Of a stretch of DNA of 64,000 nucleotides, positions 27,995 through 36,842 are shown piece after piece. The notes below the pieces were generated by a model. It did no database searches. It worked only from the letters and a program-made list of their open reading frames with translations, and was not told the DNA's origin. The translations under genes and the position numbers were made by a program. Each line of letters begins with the position of its first letter. The stretch's first letter is position 1. Where the stretch lies: positions 62,001 to 126,000 of the forward strand of contig JBBRXJ010000001.1 of NCBI GenBank assembly GCA_038248505.1, written 5' to 3'. This stretch comes from JBBRXJ01 sp038248505. GTDB taxonomy: Bacteria; Bacteroidota; Bacteroidia; Bacteroidales; JBBRXJ01.

Positions 27995-28726
27995 ATGAAA
28001 GATACTATTAAGACAGCCATTGTACTAGGCGCAAGTTCTGGCATTGGAAGTGCATTGGTGAAAGAGCTTGTGGCAAATGGTTATAAAGTTGGAGTAGGAG
28101 CGCGTCGTATGCATTTGCTTAAAATGTTGAAACGTGAATTGGGTGGCGAAATTTATTGTGCTCATATTAATATGTGTAACAGAAAAGATGCCATTGCAAA
28201 AATATTTCAATTGATAAAAAAATTAGGAGGTCGTCTTGATCTCTTTGTGATAAGCTCTGCGGTGGGTTATCAGAATTCCTCGCTAGAATGGAATAAAGAG
28301 AAAGAAACTGTGCTAACAAATGTGTATGGTTTTACTGCAATAGCATCACGAATGTTTCTCTTTTTTAGAGATCAGGGACATGGTCATTTGGTTGCCATCA
28401 CCTCCGTAGCAGGTACACGTGGTATGAGACATGCACCAGCCTATGGCTCATCAAAATCCTACCAAACTGCCTATTTACAAGCTTTATCACATAAATCAGT
28501 AAAAGAAAAACTGAATGTTTCAGTAAGCGATATTCGTCCAGGTTTTGTACGCACAGCTATGGCTCCCGATGGAAATTTATTTTGGATGAGTAGCCCACAA
28601 AGAGCTGCGAAACAAATTTTTTACGCTATTAAAAGACGTAAAAAAACAGCCTATATTACCAAACGTTGGTTGCTTGTTGCTTGGTTTATCAGACTATTGC
28701 CTCGTTTTATTTATGAACGCATTTAA
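27995..28726 (+). CDS. Short-chain dehydrogenase/reductase
   Basis: 243 residues with the Rossmann motif GASSGIGSALVKEL (13-26), SSAVG (NNAG equivalent), Ser in ITSVAG and the catalytic YGSSKSYQ (Tyr-x3-Lys). An Arg-rich region after beta-2 (GARRMHLLKML) suggests NADP(H). A hydrophobic C-terminus (WLLVAWFIRLLPRF) suggests membrane contact, as in related lipid-acting SDRs. The substrate cannot be told. Probably cotranscribed with purE. Confidence 0.9.
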   Translation: MKDTIKTAIVLGASSGIGSALVKELVANGYKVGVGARRMHLLKMLKRELGGEIYCAHINMCNRKDAIAKIFQLIKKLGGRLDLFVISSAVGYQNSSLEWNKEKETVLTNVYGFTAIASRMFLFFRDQGHGHLVAITSVAGTRGMRHAPAYGSSKSYQTAYLQALSHKSVKEKLNVSVSDIRPGFVRTAMAPDGNLFWMSSPQRAAKQIFYAIKRRKKTAYITKRWLLVAWFIRLLPRFIYERI

Positions 28727-28823
28727 TGTGATGCTGAATTTTATTCGCATTGTTGAGTGAATTGATCATAAGAAGGAGAGGTTCTTTGATGGTATGAAAC
28801 CAAGAAGATAAAACAACGTTTAC

Positions 28824-28861
28824 AAATAAAAAAAGCACTAGAGATAGTGCTTTTTTTATTT
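28824..28861 (-). terminator. Terminator of tRNA-Ala
   Basis: A perfect 17-base inverted repeat (28824-28840 and 28845-28861; loop of 4) with A7/T7 runs begins one base past the tRNA 3' end on the minus strand. It may also stop plus-strand transcription coming from purE-SDR. Confidence 0.88.
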
Positions 28862-28862
28862 G

Positions 28863-28936
<74 letters not shown>

Positions 28937-29063
28937 ATGTATTTGAGTGTGCTAAGATATAAAAAAATGAATTGTCTTTGTGAATATTGGTGAAAATATC
29001 TGATTTTTGGAGATGATCCGCTGTGGCGGAGAAGTGAGCGCGGGTGAAGTGTCCGAATAAAAC

Positions 29064-29318
29064 CTAGGGCACCGGATCATACCCATGCCCGCCCAAGGGA
29101 TGGCAAGAGCTAATTCGTTTAATCGCCAACCAAAAGCCTTTTACGGGTCCGTGTTTACGCAATGCCTCAATGGCATATTCAGAGCAGGTGGGTGTATAAC
29201 GGCATGCGGCAGGTAAGTAGGGTGATATGGCGCCTTTGTAAAATCGTATGGGGAGCATTAAAATAAAACTAAAGACTTTACTTAATATTTGCAAGAATTT
29301 TTTCAATGCTACTGTCAA
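29064..29318 (-). CDS. yidD: Membrane protein insertion efficiency factor YidD
   Basis: 84 residues with the family core [39 protein letters not shown] (the two Cys in CRYTPTCS) and [12 protein letters not shown] at the end. A small amphipathic membrane-associated protein that assists YidC-dependent insertion. The start overlaps rnpA by 41 bases; an internal Met at 29258 would avoid overlap, but the N-terminal helix from 29318 looks typical. The rnpA-yidD pair is a conserved arrangement. Confidence 0.93.
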   Translation of the reverse strand: MTVALKKFLQILSKVFSFILMLPIRFYKGAISPYLPAACRYTPTCSEYAIEALRKHGPVKGFWLAIKRISSCHPLGGHGYDPVP

Positions 29319-29658
29319 TGGCTGTTTTTATTTTAGGGTATTCAATAATCTTGCTATTGGTATAAATATATATAAGAGCTAATTTGTGATTACTATCTTT
29401 TAGTTCAAGCAATAGATGTGGTTTAGTAACTCTGAATGCCTCTCTGCTTCGTCGTTTTATTAAATTGCGATCAACAGCGCTAGCGAATTTCTTTTTCGAT
29501 ACGGTAAAAGCTACTTTAATAATATCCTCAAAAGAATCGGGCAAAGGCATCCAAACAATGCGGTATGGGAAGGCATTCACAACATTTCCTTCGGCAAAAA
29601 GTTTCTCCATCAGCTTATCGCTGCAGAGCCTTTCGTTTTTTGAAAGGGTTAAAGGCAT
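29278..29658 (-). CDS. rnpA: Ribonuclease P protein component
   Basis: 126 residues. The RNR-type signature is [12 protein letters not shown] (about 75-86), preceded by [17 protein letters not shown]. The N-terminal [17 protein letters not shown] is typical. It binds the RNase P RNA and helps mature tRNA 5' ends. The start codon overlaps the stop of hemD (position 29658), so the three genes hemD-rnpA-yidD are an operon. Confidence 0.94.
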   Translation of the reverse strand: MPLTLSKNERLCSDKLMEKLFAEGNVVNAFPYRIVWMPLPDSFEDIIKVAFTVSKKKFASAVDRNLIKRRSREAFRVTKPHLLLELKDSNHKLALIYIYTNSKIIEYPKIKTAIDSSIEKILANIK

Positions 29659-30407
29659 TATTTGCCAGTATCTTTATTGCTCTTAATGTATTGCTCAATG
29701 GCCATCGCCATTGATGGGGCTTCAGGCGTTGGAGCTTTAATGTCAAGTTTCAAACCAGCATCTTTTACTGCTTTGGCAGTGCTTGTGCCAAATGATGCAA
29801 TCTTAATTTTTGCTTGTTTAAAATTAGGGAAGTTATCAAACAACGACTTAATACCTGTAGGACTGAAGAATACCAACATATCATAGTTAAAACCAGCCAA
29901 ATCGGTTAAGTTTGAACTAATGGTCCGATAGAAAATTGATTTTGTATATTTTAATTTTGCCTTATCGAGCGATTTAAGCATTTCTTTTTTATGCGGATCA
30001 GATAAAGGCAGCAGATAGGTTTCGTCACTGTGCTTCTTTAAAAGCTCGAGCAAATCTGCAAAGGTCGATGAATGAAAGATTTTGCGTTTGCGATAGATGA
30101 TGTACTTCTGTAAATAAAATGCCACATTCTCGGTAACACAGAAATACTTCATGGTTTCAGGTACCACCACACGTAATTCTTCACAGATACGGAAGAAATT
30201 ATTTACCGCCGTTTTGCTGGTGAAAATTACAGCAGTGTGGCTCAGAATGTCCACTTTAGTCTGTCTGAATTCCTTTGATGAAATTCCTTCCACATCAACA
30301 AAAGGTCTAAAATCAATATGCAGATTATTTTTCTCTGCAAGATCGTGGTAAGGTGACTTTTCTGTTTCAGGTTTCGGTTGAGAAACCAATATTTTTTTTA
30401 TTTTCAA
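29658..30407 (-). CDS. hemD: Uroporphyrinogen-III synthase family protein
   Basis: 249 residues. It shows the two-lobed HemD pattern: KILVSQPKPE at the start, HTAVIFTSKTAVNNFF (first lobe), LLPLSDPHKKEMLKSL, and in the second lobe DMLVFFSPTGIKSLFDNFP and IASFGTSTAKAVKDAGLKLDIKAPTPEAPSMAMAIEQYI. HemD closes hydroxymethylbilane to uroporphyrinogen III. In Bacteroidota this copy is regularly found beside DUF4271 and rnpA; no other heme genes are in the window, so the enzymatic role is by family. Confidence 0.88.
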   Translation of the reverse strand: MKIKKILVSQPKPETEKSPYHDLAEKNNLHIDFRPFVDVEGISSKEFRQTKVDILSHTAVIFTSKTAVNNFFRICEELRVVVPETMKYFCVTENVAFYLQKYIIYRKRKIFHSSTFADLLELLKKHSDETYLLPLSDPHKKEMLKSLDKAKLKYTKSIFYRTISSNLTDLAGFNYDMLVFFSPTGIKSLFDNFPNFKQAKIKIASFGTSTAKAVKDAGLKLDIKAPTPEAPSMAMAIEQYIKSNKDTGK

Positions 30408-30449
30408 TTCAGTAAATTTAGGCGTTTATGAAAATTTACTAAATACCCA

Positions 30450-31316
30450 CTAATTACTGGTCATTGCAAAAGTAATACAGACCATGATGGGTAAAATTTC
30501 TAAAGTGCAAAGGTACAAAATACTATAAAATAGCGATAGTTTTTTCTGTTTAATTAATTGAATAGCGTTTATAAATCTTATAATCAGCATTATGCTGGTA
30601 ACAAAAATGGCTAAATAGATGAGGTATTTTATAAAAATCTCTGGTGCAAAAGGGATAGCAACTATAAAAGGGAAGAGAAAAATGCCTAAATTCTTATTAA
30701 TTAAGAATATCTGATGTGAGTATTCGGAGAAAACGTCTTGCTTGCCAAAAATAAAACCTAAAAAAATAAAATTAAAATATTGCAATACAAAGGTAGTGAA
30801 CACAATCAGCAAACACCAAAGGAAAATATTTATAGGATGGCTGAGCGGAACTAAACCAAAGTACACAATGCCTTCTGTAATTGCAAGGCTAAAGTTGAGG
30901 TAAAATATAATATTGAGAAAAAAGGAGCTACGCGTAAAAAGAATGTTCTTATTTTGCCACAATTTGGTTGATACATTAAAGTTTGTAAGCGCCTCTCTGA
31001 AATTGTTAACGTATTTTGTAAACGTTAGTTTAACCGAGATGTAGATAATAATAGACAGGGCAAAAAGTAATATAATCCACTCATTACCATACATCTTACT
31101 GAATGGAATGGTTCTTGGAATTGACTCTGTTGATGTTAATGCATGACGAACACCCTGTGCTGATAAGACTGGTAAGCTGCTTATAGATTGATTCGTGTTC
31201 GTTTTTGATAGGCTATCATTTTCCTCTTTCACCATCGCCATCGCCAAATTTCCATTTGAAGAGGTCTTTGGCTCTACTATATGTGTCTTTATTTCTGATG
31301 AATCCGTAGGCAGCAT
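30450..31316 (-). CDS. DUF4271 integral membrane protein
   Basis: 288 residues: a soluble Ser/Thr-rich N-terminus (1-75) and then six or seven hydrophobic helices (from IILLFALSIIIYISV to LEILPIMVCITFAM). The FREALTNFN, YFGLVPLSHP and FNFIFLGFIFGKQDVFSEY segments fit DUF4271. The family is restricted to Bacteroidota and sits next to hemD. Its function is unknown to me; an envelope role is inferred. It is transcribed just ahead of hemD with a 42-base gap, from a good promoter match at 31333-31363. Confidence 0.88.
   Translation of the reverse strand: MLPTDSSEIKTHIVEPKTSSNGNLAMAMVKEENDSLSKTNTNQSISSLPVLSAQGVRHALTSTESIPRTIPFSKMYGNEWIILLFALSIIIYISVKLTFTKYVNNFREALTNFNVSTKLWQNKNILFTRSSFFLNIIFYLNFSLAITEGIVYFGLVPLSHPINIFLWCLLIVFTTFVLQYFNFIFLGFIFGKQDVFSEYSHQIFLINKNLGIFLFPFIVAIPFAPEIFIKYLIYLAIFVTSIMLIIRFINAIQLIKQKKLSLFYSILYLCTLEILPIMVCITFAMTSN
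30467..30515 (-). promoter_or_regulatory. Two candidate -7 boxes before hemD
   Basis: On the minus strand TACTTTTG (30474-30467) and TACCTTTG (30515-30508) both fit TAnnTTTG. They lie within the 3' end of the DUF4271 gene and would give hemD leaders of about 50 and 90 bases. No -33 TTG is obvious. Confidence 0.35.
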
Positions 31317-31332
31317 TCAAAATACTTTTTTG

Positions 31333-31363
31333 CAAAGATACTCTAATCATAATCCAAAAGCAA
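31333..31363 (-). promoter_or_regulatory. Bacteroidota promoter of DUF4271-hemD-rnpA-yidD
   Basis: On the minus strand TTG (31363-31361), a 20-base spacer, and TATCTTTG (31340-31333) match the -33/-7 pair TTG-N19-21-TAnnTTTG. The transcript would begin about 10 bases before the DUF4271 start. This is the best promoter match in the window. Confidence 0.6.
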
Positions 31364-31538
31364 GTAAAATTGTGTGCTTTGTACTTGAGTGAGTCGCTTA
31401 AATTGTTCTCAAATCTTCTGTCTACTTTTCGCTGTATCATTCCATTAGCCTTTATTTTACGCTTTAAGGTCAATGTTAGGATCTGTTTTCATTTTTTTTA
31501 TTATTTTAGAATCGAATTTTTAGGGTAAAATTTTTGAA

Positions 31539-32918
31539 ATGAATATACTTCCTTCTTTTCGCTTGATATTTCAGATAATAATTTTTTTATTGGTTTCAGT
31601 ATTCTATTCATGTAGCAATACAATAGATGTTACTGATGACCTTTCGATAAATGAAGTTCAACATATTGTTTGTAAAGCTAATTCTGCTTGGGCCATAGAG
31701 GTGTATGTACCCTCAGCAGCAAAATTAGAAAAAAAATTACCGGTAATTTATGTCATTGATGCACACGCTCGCGGACGAATGGCTGTTAACAGACTTGCCG
31801 TAGCCGCCGAACGTTATCATTTTATTGTGGTTGCATCCGATAATGCGTCAAATAACAATCCCAATATGCAATTAATTATTGCCTCAATGTTGCAGGAGGC
31901 AGAGGCACAGTTCAACATTGATCCAACACGTCGCTATCTTTGTGGCTTTAGCGGTGGTGCACGTGTGGCAGGTTTGTATGCCCTTAAAACGAATGAGTTT
32001 AAAGGAGCCATTTTGTGTGCTGCTTCTGCCGATCTGGGTCAGAAGCAAAACATGCCAGCCTTATTTTCGGTGGTAGGTTTAAATGATTTGAACTTTCATG
32101 AAGTACTTGATTTCGACTTACAGGCTGATAAATTAGGCCTGCGTCATTGCTTAAAAGTTTTTGCTGGTGCTCATGAATTTCCGCCAGCAGCCGTTTTTGA
32201 AGATGCACTTTTATGGTTTAATATACAAAATAATAAAGACGCAAAGGAAACTAAAAACGCAATGAGCATTTGTCAAAAACGCTTACAAGCCTTAATAAAA
32301 AAGCAATTTTTAGACGGTGATAAATTATTATCAAATCAAAGTACTTATTATGCAGTATCTTTTTTTAATGGAACACGTTTTGAAAAACACTTTACTGAAA
32401 TAGTGATGGATTATAATTCTGACCAAGAAGTGCAAAGCGATCTGAGCGAACTGCAAAGACAGTATGAATTAGAACAGAAACTAAAAATAGCTTATTATAA
32501 TGCAATGGATTCAAAAAGTTTTGATTGGTGGCAGAACGAGCTTAAGGTAATTCAGCATAAAACCGATACCTCAAATAACAATATAAAAACAGCGCCTTAT
32601 AAACGATTGCTAGGCTTTGTGAGTATGATGTGTTTTATGAAACTTTCTGCCGCTATTAAAGAAAATGATATTATTTCATTTAACAATTTCTCGCAATTGT
32701 ATGCATTGTGTGATACAAATAATCCCGATCGCTTCTTTCTAAAGTCTCGTTTTTATGCTCAACAAAATTTAAAAGATTCGTTGATTATCAATATGAATAG
32801 AGCTATTTCTATGGGGTTTATAAGTTTGAATGATATTGAATCCGATACCATTTTATATAAGTTACTTAGTGAGGATCAGATAGAAATAGTTACTGAAGCC
32901 AATACTGATTGTAAATAA
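31539..32918 (+). CDS. Lipoprotein alpha/beta-hydrolase (esterase-like)
   Basis: 459 residues with lipobox FYSC (Cys25) and an alpha/beta-hydrolase domain (about 45-235). KLPVIYVIDAHARG starts the core; the nucleophile elbow is GFSGGAR (Ser about 131), the acid is likely Asp in VVGLNDLN, and the His is in FAGAHEFPP. This layout resembles PHB-depolymerase/feruloyl-esterase type hydrolases. The C-terminal half (240-459) is helical and may form TPR-like repeats (MNRAISMGFISLNDIESD). It is probably outer-membrane anchored. Substrate unknown; the neighbouring glycosidases suggest ester groups on polysaccharides, which is inference. Confidence 0.8.
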   Translation: MNILPSFRLIFQIIIFLLVSVFYSCSNTIDVTDDLSINEVQHIVCKANSAWAIEVYVPSAAKLEKKLPVIYVIDAHARGRMAVNRLAVAAERYHFIVVASDNASNNNPNMQLIIASMLQEAEAQFNIDPTRRYLCGFSGGARVAGLYALKTNEFKGAILCAASADLGQKQNMPALFSVVGLNDLNFHEVLDFDLQADKLGLRHCLKVFAGAHEFPPAAVFEDALLWFNIQNNKDAKETKNAMSICQKRLQALIKKQFLDGDKLLSNQSTYYAVSFFNGTRFEKHFTEIVMDYNSDQEVQSDLSELQRQYELEQKLKIAYYNAMDSKSFDWWQNELKVIQHKTDTSNNNIKTAPYKRLLGFVSMMCFMKLSAAIKENDIISFNNFSQLYALCDTNNPDRFFLKSRFYAQQNLKDSLIINMNRAISMGFISLNDIESDTILYKLLSEDQIEIVTEANTDCK

Positions 32919-32972
32919 TAAATTATTTGTTGGCTGGCTTTTTAGCATGAAGGGTAAAATACTAAAAATACT

Positions 32973-32996
32973 CGGTGGCTGAGCGTTGTTAAAGCC
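32973..32996 (+). repeat. Remnant of a dispersed intergenic repeat
   Basis: CGGTGGCTGAGCG followed by AAAGCC resembles the 'GGTGGCTGAGCGnnGTCGAAGCC' element that is scattered between genes in many Bacteroidota. It is GC-rich against its AT-rich surroundings. Only one copy is in the window, so this rests on recall. Confidence 0.4.
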
Positions 32997-33130
32997 TTCG
33001 CAGTTTTATTATTCATAGCTTATTCAACAGGTTTTAATGCTGATTTTTTTATGCGAATTTGCGAAAAAATATTTATAAAATTAATGGATCTCTTTATGTT
33101 TTTACAACTAATTACTAATCAGAATAAATT

Positions 33131-35215
33131 ATGAACAAAGTAACACATACATTGGTTATTATCCTATTTTTTAGCTCTTTGCTAAGTATTGCACAGCCTC
33201 GTATAGGCGCTGAAATATGGATTGAACCCGGTCAAAAACCAGAACGAATTGATACTTGGTTTCGTGTTTTATCAGAAAGCAGTATGCCAGTGGCCCGGCT
33301 ATTTATTATGTGGAATTATATTGAACGTAAAGCCGGAGTGTACGATTTTACACTGTACGATGCAGCTTTTGATGCGGCGAAAAAATACCATGTTAAAATT
33401 GAGGCAACGCTCACCGTGAATCATGGCCCCGCCTTTTTAGATCCTAAGTTTTGGTATTCTGATCAAGATGGCCGAATTCCGCAAACACAGAAGCAACTTG
33501 ATATGGGTGCAAAATACTTGGCAAAGGTGGTTGAACGTTATAAAGATCATTCGGCATTAGATAATTGGTGGTTAATGAACGAGCCAGGCCAATTAAATTC
33601 ACATGATGAATTAGCGATGGCTAGTTATAAAAAGTGGTTGAAGAAAAAATATAGTACCATTGATTCATTAAATCATGCTTGGTTAACTGCTTTTTTGAGT
33701 TTCGATTTAATAACGTATGATGCCAGTTGGGATGCCTCGGGTGGTTTTACACGTCCTGCCCCTTTTCTCGATTGGAGCTGGTTTTGGCGTGACCACATGA
33801 CATGGTATATGTCGTGGATAGCTTCAAATATACGAGCTATTGATACAGTGCATCCTTTGCATGTCAATCCACATGGTATTTTTGATATCTTACCTAAATA
33901 TGATTTACCAGCATGGGGTACGTTTCTTTCATCTTTAGGGGCAAGTATTCATCCTTCATGGCATTTCTCTATGTTTGAGCGTGACCAATATGCGTATGGA
34001 GTATCGGCAGTATGTAAAATAATAAAAGGAGCTATTGAGCCTAAGCCGTTTTGGGTATCTGAATTGCAGGGCGGTAATAATACATATAGCGGAGGTAATC
34101 CTTTATGTCCTACTCGTAATGATATTTCACAATGGGTGTGGACTGGGGTTGGCTCAGGTGCACAGAATGTTATTTTTTGGTGTCTGAACTGGCGAATGGA
34201 TGGAGGCGAATCAGGCGAATGGTCATTACTTGATTTCTTCGATAAGCCTTCTGATAGATTAGAGGAGGCAAGTAGCATCGCTAAAACACTAAATGCAAAT
34301 AGTGATTTTTTTAAAAATGCTAGTCCTGTAAATTCTAAAGTAACCATTCTCTTAAGTCCCGAGACGATGCTTATTTTGGCAAGGAAAGATAATTTTAAAG
34401 ATATTGAAGCACGAAAAGCGCAAGCACATATTAAATCGGTAATGGCCTATTTTATTGCTTTACAAGAGCTGGGAATTTCTGCTGAGCTAAAACAAATTGA
34501 TCAATACGATTGGAAAAACAAGCAGGGTGAAATAGCTGTTATCGCACATGCTGTTTCTGTTCGTGGCAGTTTGATCCCTATCATGGAGCAATTTGTTTAT
34601 AATGGGAATAAGCTTATCGTCTCCGATTTAACAGGTTATTTTGATGAAAATGAGCATAATGTTTTGCAGACAGGCAATCCTATGCGAGGCCTTTTGGGTG
34701 GCGATGTTAAAGAGATAAAGCTAATAGCAGATTCATTTGGGTTAAAGATGAATATTCCACCAATGAATTTTCCGGTTCACATGTGGATGAGTGAAATCGT
34801 ACCCATATCAGGCGAGGCGCTTGCAACATCAAATGGAGCGATTACCGCAATGCGAAATAAAATTGGCGCAGGCGAGGTGGTATGGGTTCCTTCAATGATA
34901 TCTCTTGGTGCATGGCTTTTTGATAATGCAGCACTCTCAAATTTTGCATCCATACAATGCGAACAAGTTGCAGCTCAATTGCCTTTTGTGTTTGATAAAC
35001 AATATAAAAACGTGATGTTAAATACACTTAAGAATGGTAATAATTATGTCACCATTATTACTAATGGCAGTATGAAGCCTACGGTTGTTAAATTAAAAAA
35101 CACGGTGGTTTTAAAAGCTGAAGTGATTTATGGCAAGGCGGATAAATTTAATGCAGGTAGTTTAACGGCGAGTTTGGGTGGACGGGAGACTTTGGTTGTA
35201 CTTTGGAGGGAATAG
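33131..35215 (+). CDS. Secreted GH42-like beta-galactosidase family enzyme
   Basis: 694 residues with a signal peptide (about 1-21, ending SIAQ). A TIM-barrel domain (25-380) of GH42 type: IGAEIWIEPGQ, MPVARLFIMWNYIERKAGVYDFTLYD, the acid/base Glu in WWLMNEPG and the likely nucleophile in FWVSELQGGNN. A flavodoxin-like trimerisation domain (390-600) and a small beta domain follow, the GH42 plan. GH42 enzymes remove galactosyl (or related) residues; substrate choice here is unknown. It is secreted to the periplasm or beyond, unlike typical cytosolic GH42. An SGNH esterase gene follows. Confidence 0.82.
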   Translation: MNKVTHTLVIILFFSSLLSIAQPRIGAEIWIEPGQKPERIDTWFRVLSESSMPVARLFIMWNYIERKAGVYDFTLYDAAFDAAKKYHVKIEATLTVNHGPAFLDPKFWYSDQDGRIPQTQKQLDMGAKYLAKVVERYKDHSALDNWWLMNEPGQLNSHDELAMASYKKWLKKKYSTIDSLNHAWLTAFLSFDLITYDASWDASGGFTRPAPFLDWSWFWRDHMTWYMSWIASNIRAIDTVHPLHVNPHGIFDILPKYDLPAWGTFLSSLGASIHPSWHFSMFERDQYAYGVSAVCKIIKGAIEPKPFWVSELQGGNNTYSGGNPLCPTRNDISQWVWTGVGSGAQNVIFWCLNWRMDGGESGEWSLLDFFDKPSDRLEEASSIAKTLNANSDFFKNASPVNSKVTILLSPETMLILARKDNFKDIEARKAQAHIKSVMAYFIALQELGISAELKQIDQYDWKNKQGEIAVIAHAVSVRGSLIPIMEQFVYNGNKLIVSDLTGYFDENEHNVLQTGNPMRGLLGGDVKEIKLIADSFGLKMNIPPMNFPVHMWMSEIVPISGEALATSNGAITAMRNKIGAGEVVWVPSMISLGAWLFDNAALSNFASIQCEQVAAQLPFVFDKQYKNVMLNTLKNGNNYVTIITNGSMKPTVVKLKNTVVLKAEVIYGKADKFNAGSLTASLGGRETLVVLWRE

Positions 35216-35298
35216 TTTGTTTTAAAAAACAAGAATATTATATAGTTGCGGCGAGTACAAGAACAAGTAGATTTTTCAGCAAATTAAAATTATTATTT

Positions 35299-35940
35299 AT
35301 GAAAAAAACAGTATCATTTTTTTTGGCAATCCTTATTACAGGATTATTAAATGCGCAGATTCGTGTTGCATGTATTGGTAATAGCATTACCTACGGAGCT
35401 GCTATTGAAGGACGCGATAGTTTAAGCTACCCAGCACAGATGCAAAAAATGTTAGGTAATGTTTATAATGTAAAGAATTTTGGTGTAAGCGGCGCAACCA
35501 TGCTAAAAAAAGGAAACAAACCGTATTGTAAAGAAAATGCTTTTTTAAGCGCATTAGAATTTGCACCAAATATTGTTGTTATAAAGCTAGGAACTAATGA
35601 TAGCAAATCATACAACTGGGCTTTTAAAGATGAATTTGATGACGATTATATTGCTATGATAAATATTTTTAAGAACATGAAGAGTGTTGAGAAAATATTT
35701 GTGTGTTATCCTGTACCAGCTAACGAAATGCGATGGGATATAAATATAGAAATTGTTAAGAATGATTTGCCTGTAATAATTAAGAGTGTAGCTGATGCCA
35801 CGGGCGCAAGTATTATAAATTTATATCCAGTGCTTGAAGGGAGACCGGAGTTATTTCCGGATATGATTCATCCCAATGCCGCCGGAGCAAAACTTATAGC
35901 AGAAGCAGTTGCAGAGAACGTAAAAGGTAGTAAGAAGTAA
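35299..35940 (+). CDS. SGNH/GDSL-type esterase
   Basis: 213 residues from ATG 35299 (MKKTVSFFLAILITG signal peptide); a frame open to 35203 would place non-signal sequence in front. Block I is VACIGNSITYG (catalytic Ser in GNS), block III is KLGTNDSK (oxyanion Asn) and block V is DMIHPNAAG (Asp and His). It is close to sialate-O-acetylesterase-like or carbohydrate esterases of Bacteroidota. It likely removes O-acetyl groups from sugars outside the cytoplasm, in support of the adjacent glycosidases. Confidence 0.88.
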   Translation: MKKTVSFFLAILITGLLNAQIRVACIGNSITYGAAIEGRDSLSYPAQMQKMLGNVYNVKNFGVSGATMLKKGNKPYCKENAFLSALEFAPNIVVIKLGTNDSKSYNWAFKDEFDDDYIAMINIFKNMKSVEKIFVCYPVPANEMRWDINIEIVKNDLPVIIKSVADATGASIINLYPVLEGRPELFPDMIHPNAAGAKLIAEAVAENVKGSKK

Positions 35941-35949
35941 TTTTTCAAG

Positions 35950-35981
35950 AAGGAGTTCACAGAGATCACAAGGACACTAAG
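35950..35981 (+). repeat. Remnant of 'cacagagatcacaaggacac' type repeat
   Basis: The stretch AAGGAGTTCACAGAGATCAC and the bases after it resemble the widespread intergenic 'ACCACAGAGTTCACAGAG' repeat seen in several phyla. It lies in the 175-base gap between convergent genes. Single copy here, so the call rests on recall. Confidence 0.4.
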
Positions 35982-36115
35982 TATGTGCAGCGAAGTATAT
36001 TTATGTAGATGCTTGGTTGTATTAAGGATTTTTTTTATCACTGAAAGTTCATCTTGTAAAAGCAATGCTTCAATTCCATTAAATTAGTAAACCAATTCAG
36101 ATATAGAGAATGTCT

Positions 36116-36790
36116 CTATATCTTAGTCCCTATGAAATGTGTAGCCATTACCATATCGAAGGGGGTGGTAATTTTGATGTTTTCCTGATTGCCTTCAACG
36201 AGATGTATTTGATGCCCCATTGATTCAAATACCGAAGCATCATCCGTAAATATTTCATCGAAATGTTGCTGGTAGGCGTCACGAATAAGAGATAACTGAA
36301 AAGTTTGAGGCGTTTGTATGATCTTTACTGAATTGCGATCAATGAAGTGATTTTTGTTGACTTTATCAACTATTCTTAGAGATTCATTAATTTCAATAAC
36401 AGGAATGCCACATCCATATTGTTGAGCAGCATCAAAGCATCGGCCAATGGTAATGCGGCTCACGAATGGGCGTACGCCATCGTGAATAGCAATAAAGCCT
36501 TCACCTGATAATAAGTCAAGTCCTTTTCTAACGGAATGAAATCGTGTTTCGCCACCTGCCGTTACCTTATGTGGCACAGTAAAATTATTGATTTTACAAA
36601 GGTCCTTCCAATAATCAATTTGATGTTCGGGCAGTACAATTACAAGTTCAATATTTTGTTGATAGTGTACAAAGCATTGCATAGTATGCATGAGAATTGG
36701 CTGCACACCCAGATGCAGAAACTGTTTAGGAATAACGGCTCCCATACGGGTGCCCGATCCTCCGGCAACTATTAGGGCGTGTTTTTTCAT
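36116..36790 (-). CDS. ispD: 2-C-methyl-D-erythritol 4-phosphate cytidylyltransferase
   Basis: 224 residues. N-terminal CTP-binding motif ALIVAGGSGTRMGAVIPKQF (6-25) with Arg and Lys of the family, VTAGGETRFHSVRKGL, IHDGVRPFVS (Asp for metal) and the late FTDDASVFE. It makes CDP-methylerythritol in the MEP isoprenoid pathway. It lies beyond a strong terminator from the ROK kinase gene, so it is probably transcribed on its own despite its location among sugar genes. Confidence 0.95.
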   Translation of the reverse strand: MKKHALIVAGGSGTRMGAVIPKQFLHLGVQPILMHTMQCFVHYQQNIELVIVLPEHQIDYWKDLCKINNFTVPHKVTAGGETRFHSVRKGLDLLSGEGFIAIHDGVRPFVSRITIGRCFDAAQQYGCGIPVIEINESLRIVDKVNKNHFIDRNSVKIIQTPQTFQLSLIRDAYQQHFDEIFTDDASVFESMGHQIHLVEGNQENIKITTPFDMVMATHFIGTKI

Positions 36791-36810
36791 TTTTATTGTG
36801 AGTTAGTGAT

Positions 36811-36842
36811 AATGAAGAAGCCTATTTTTAGGCTTCTTCATT
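36811..36842 (-). terminator. Terminator after ROK kinase
   Basis: Perfect 14-base stem (36811-36824 and 36829-36842) with a 4-T loop. It overlaps the last two bases of the ROK gene stop and separates it from ispD. Confidence 0.8.

Noticed and set aside
36116..36790. ispD as part of the sugar-uptake operon
   Set aside because: A perfect 14-base terminator stem separates it from the ROK kinase gene.
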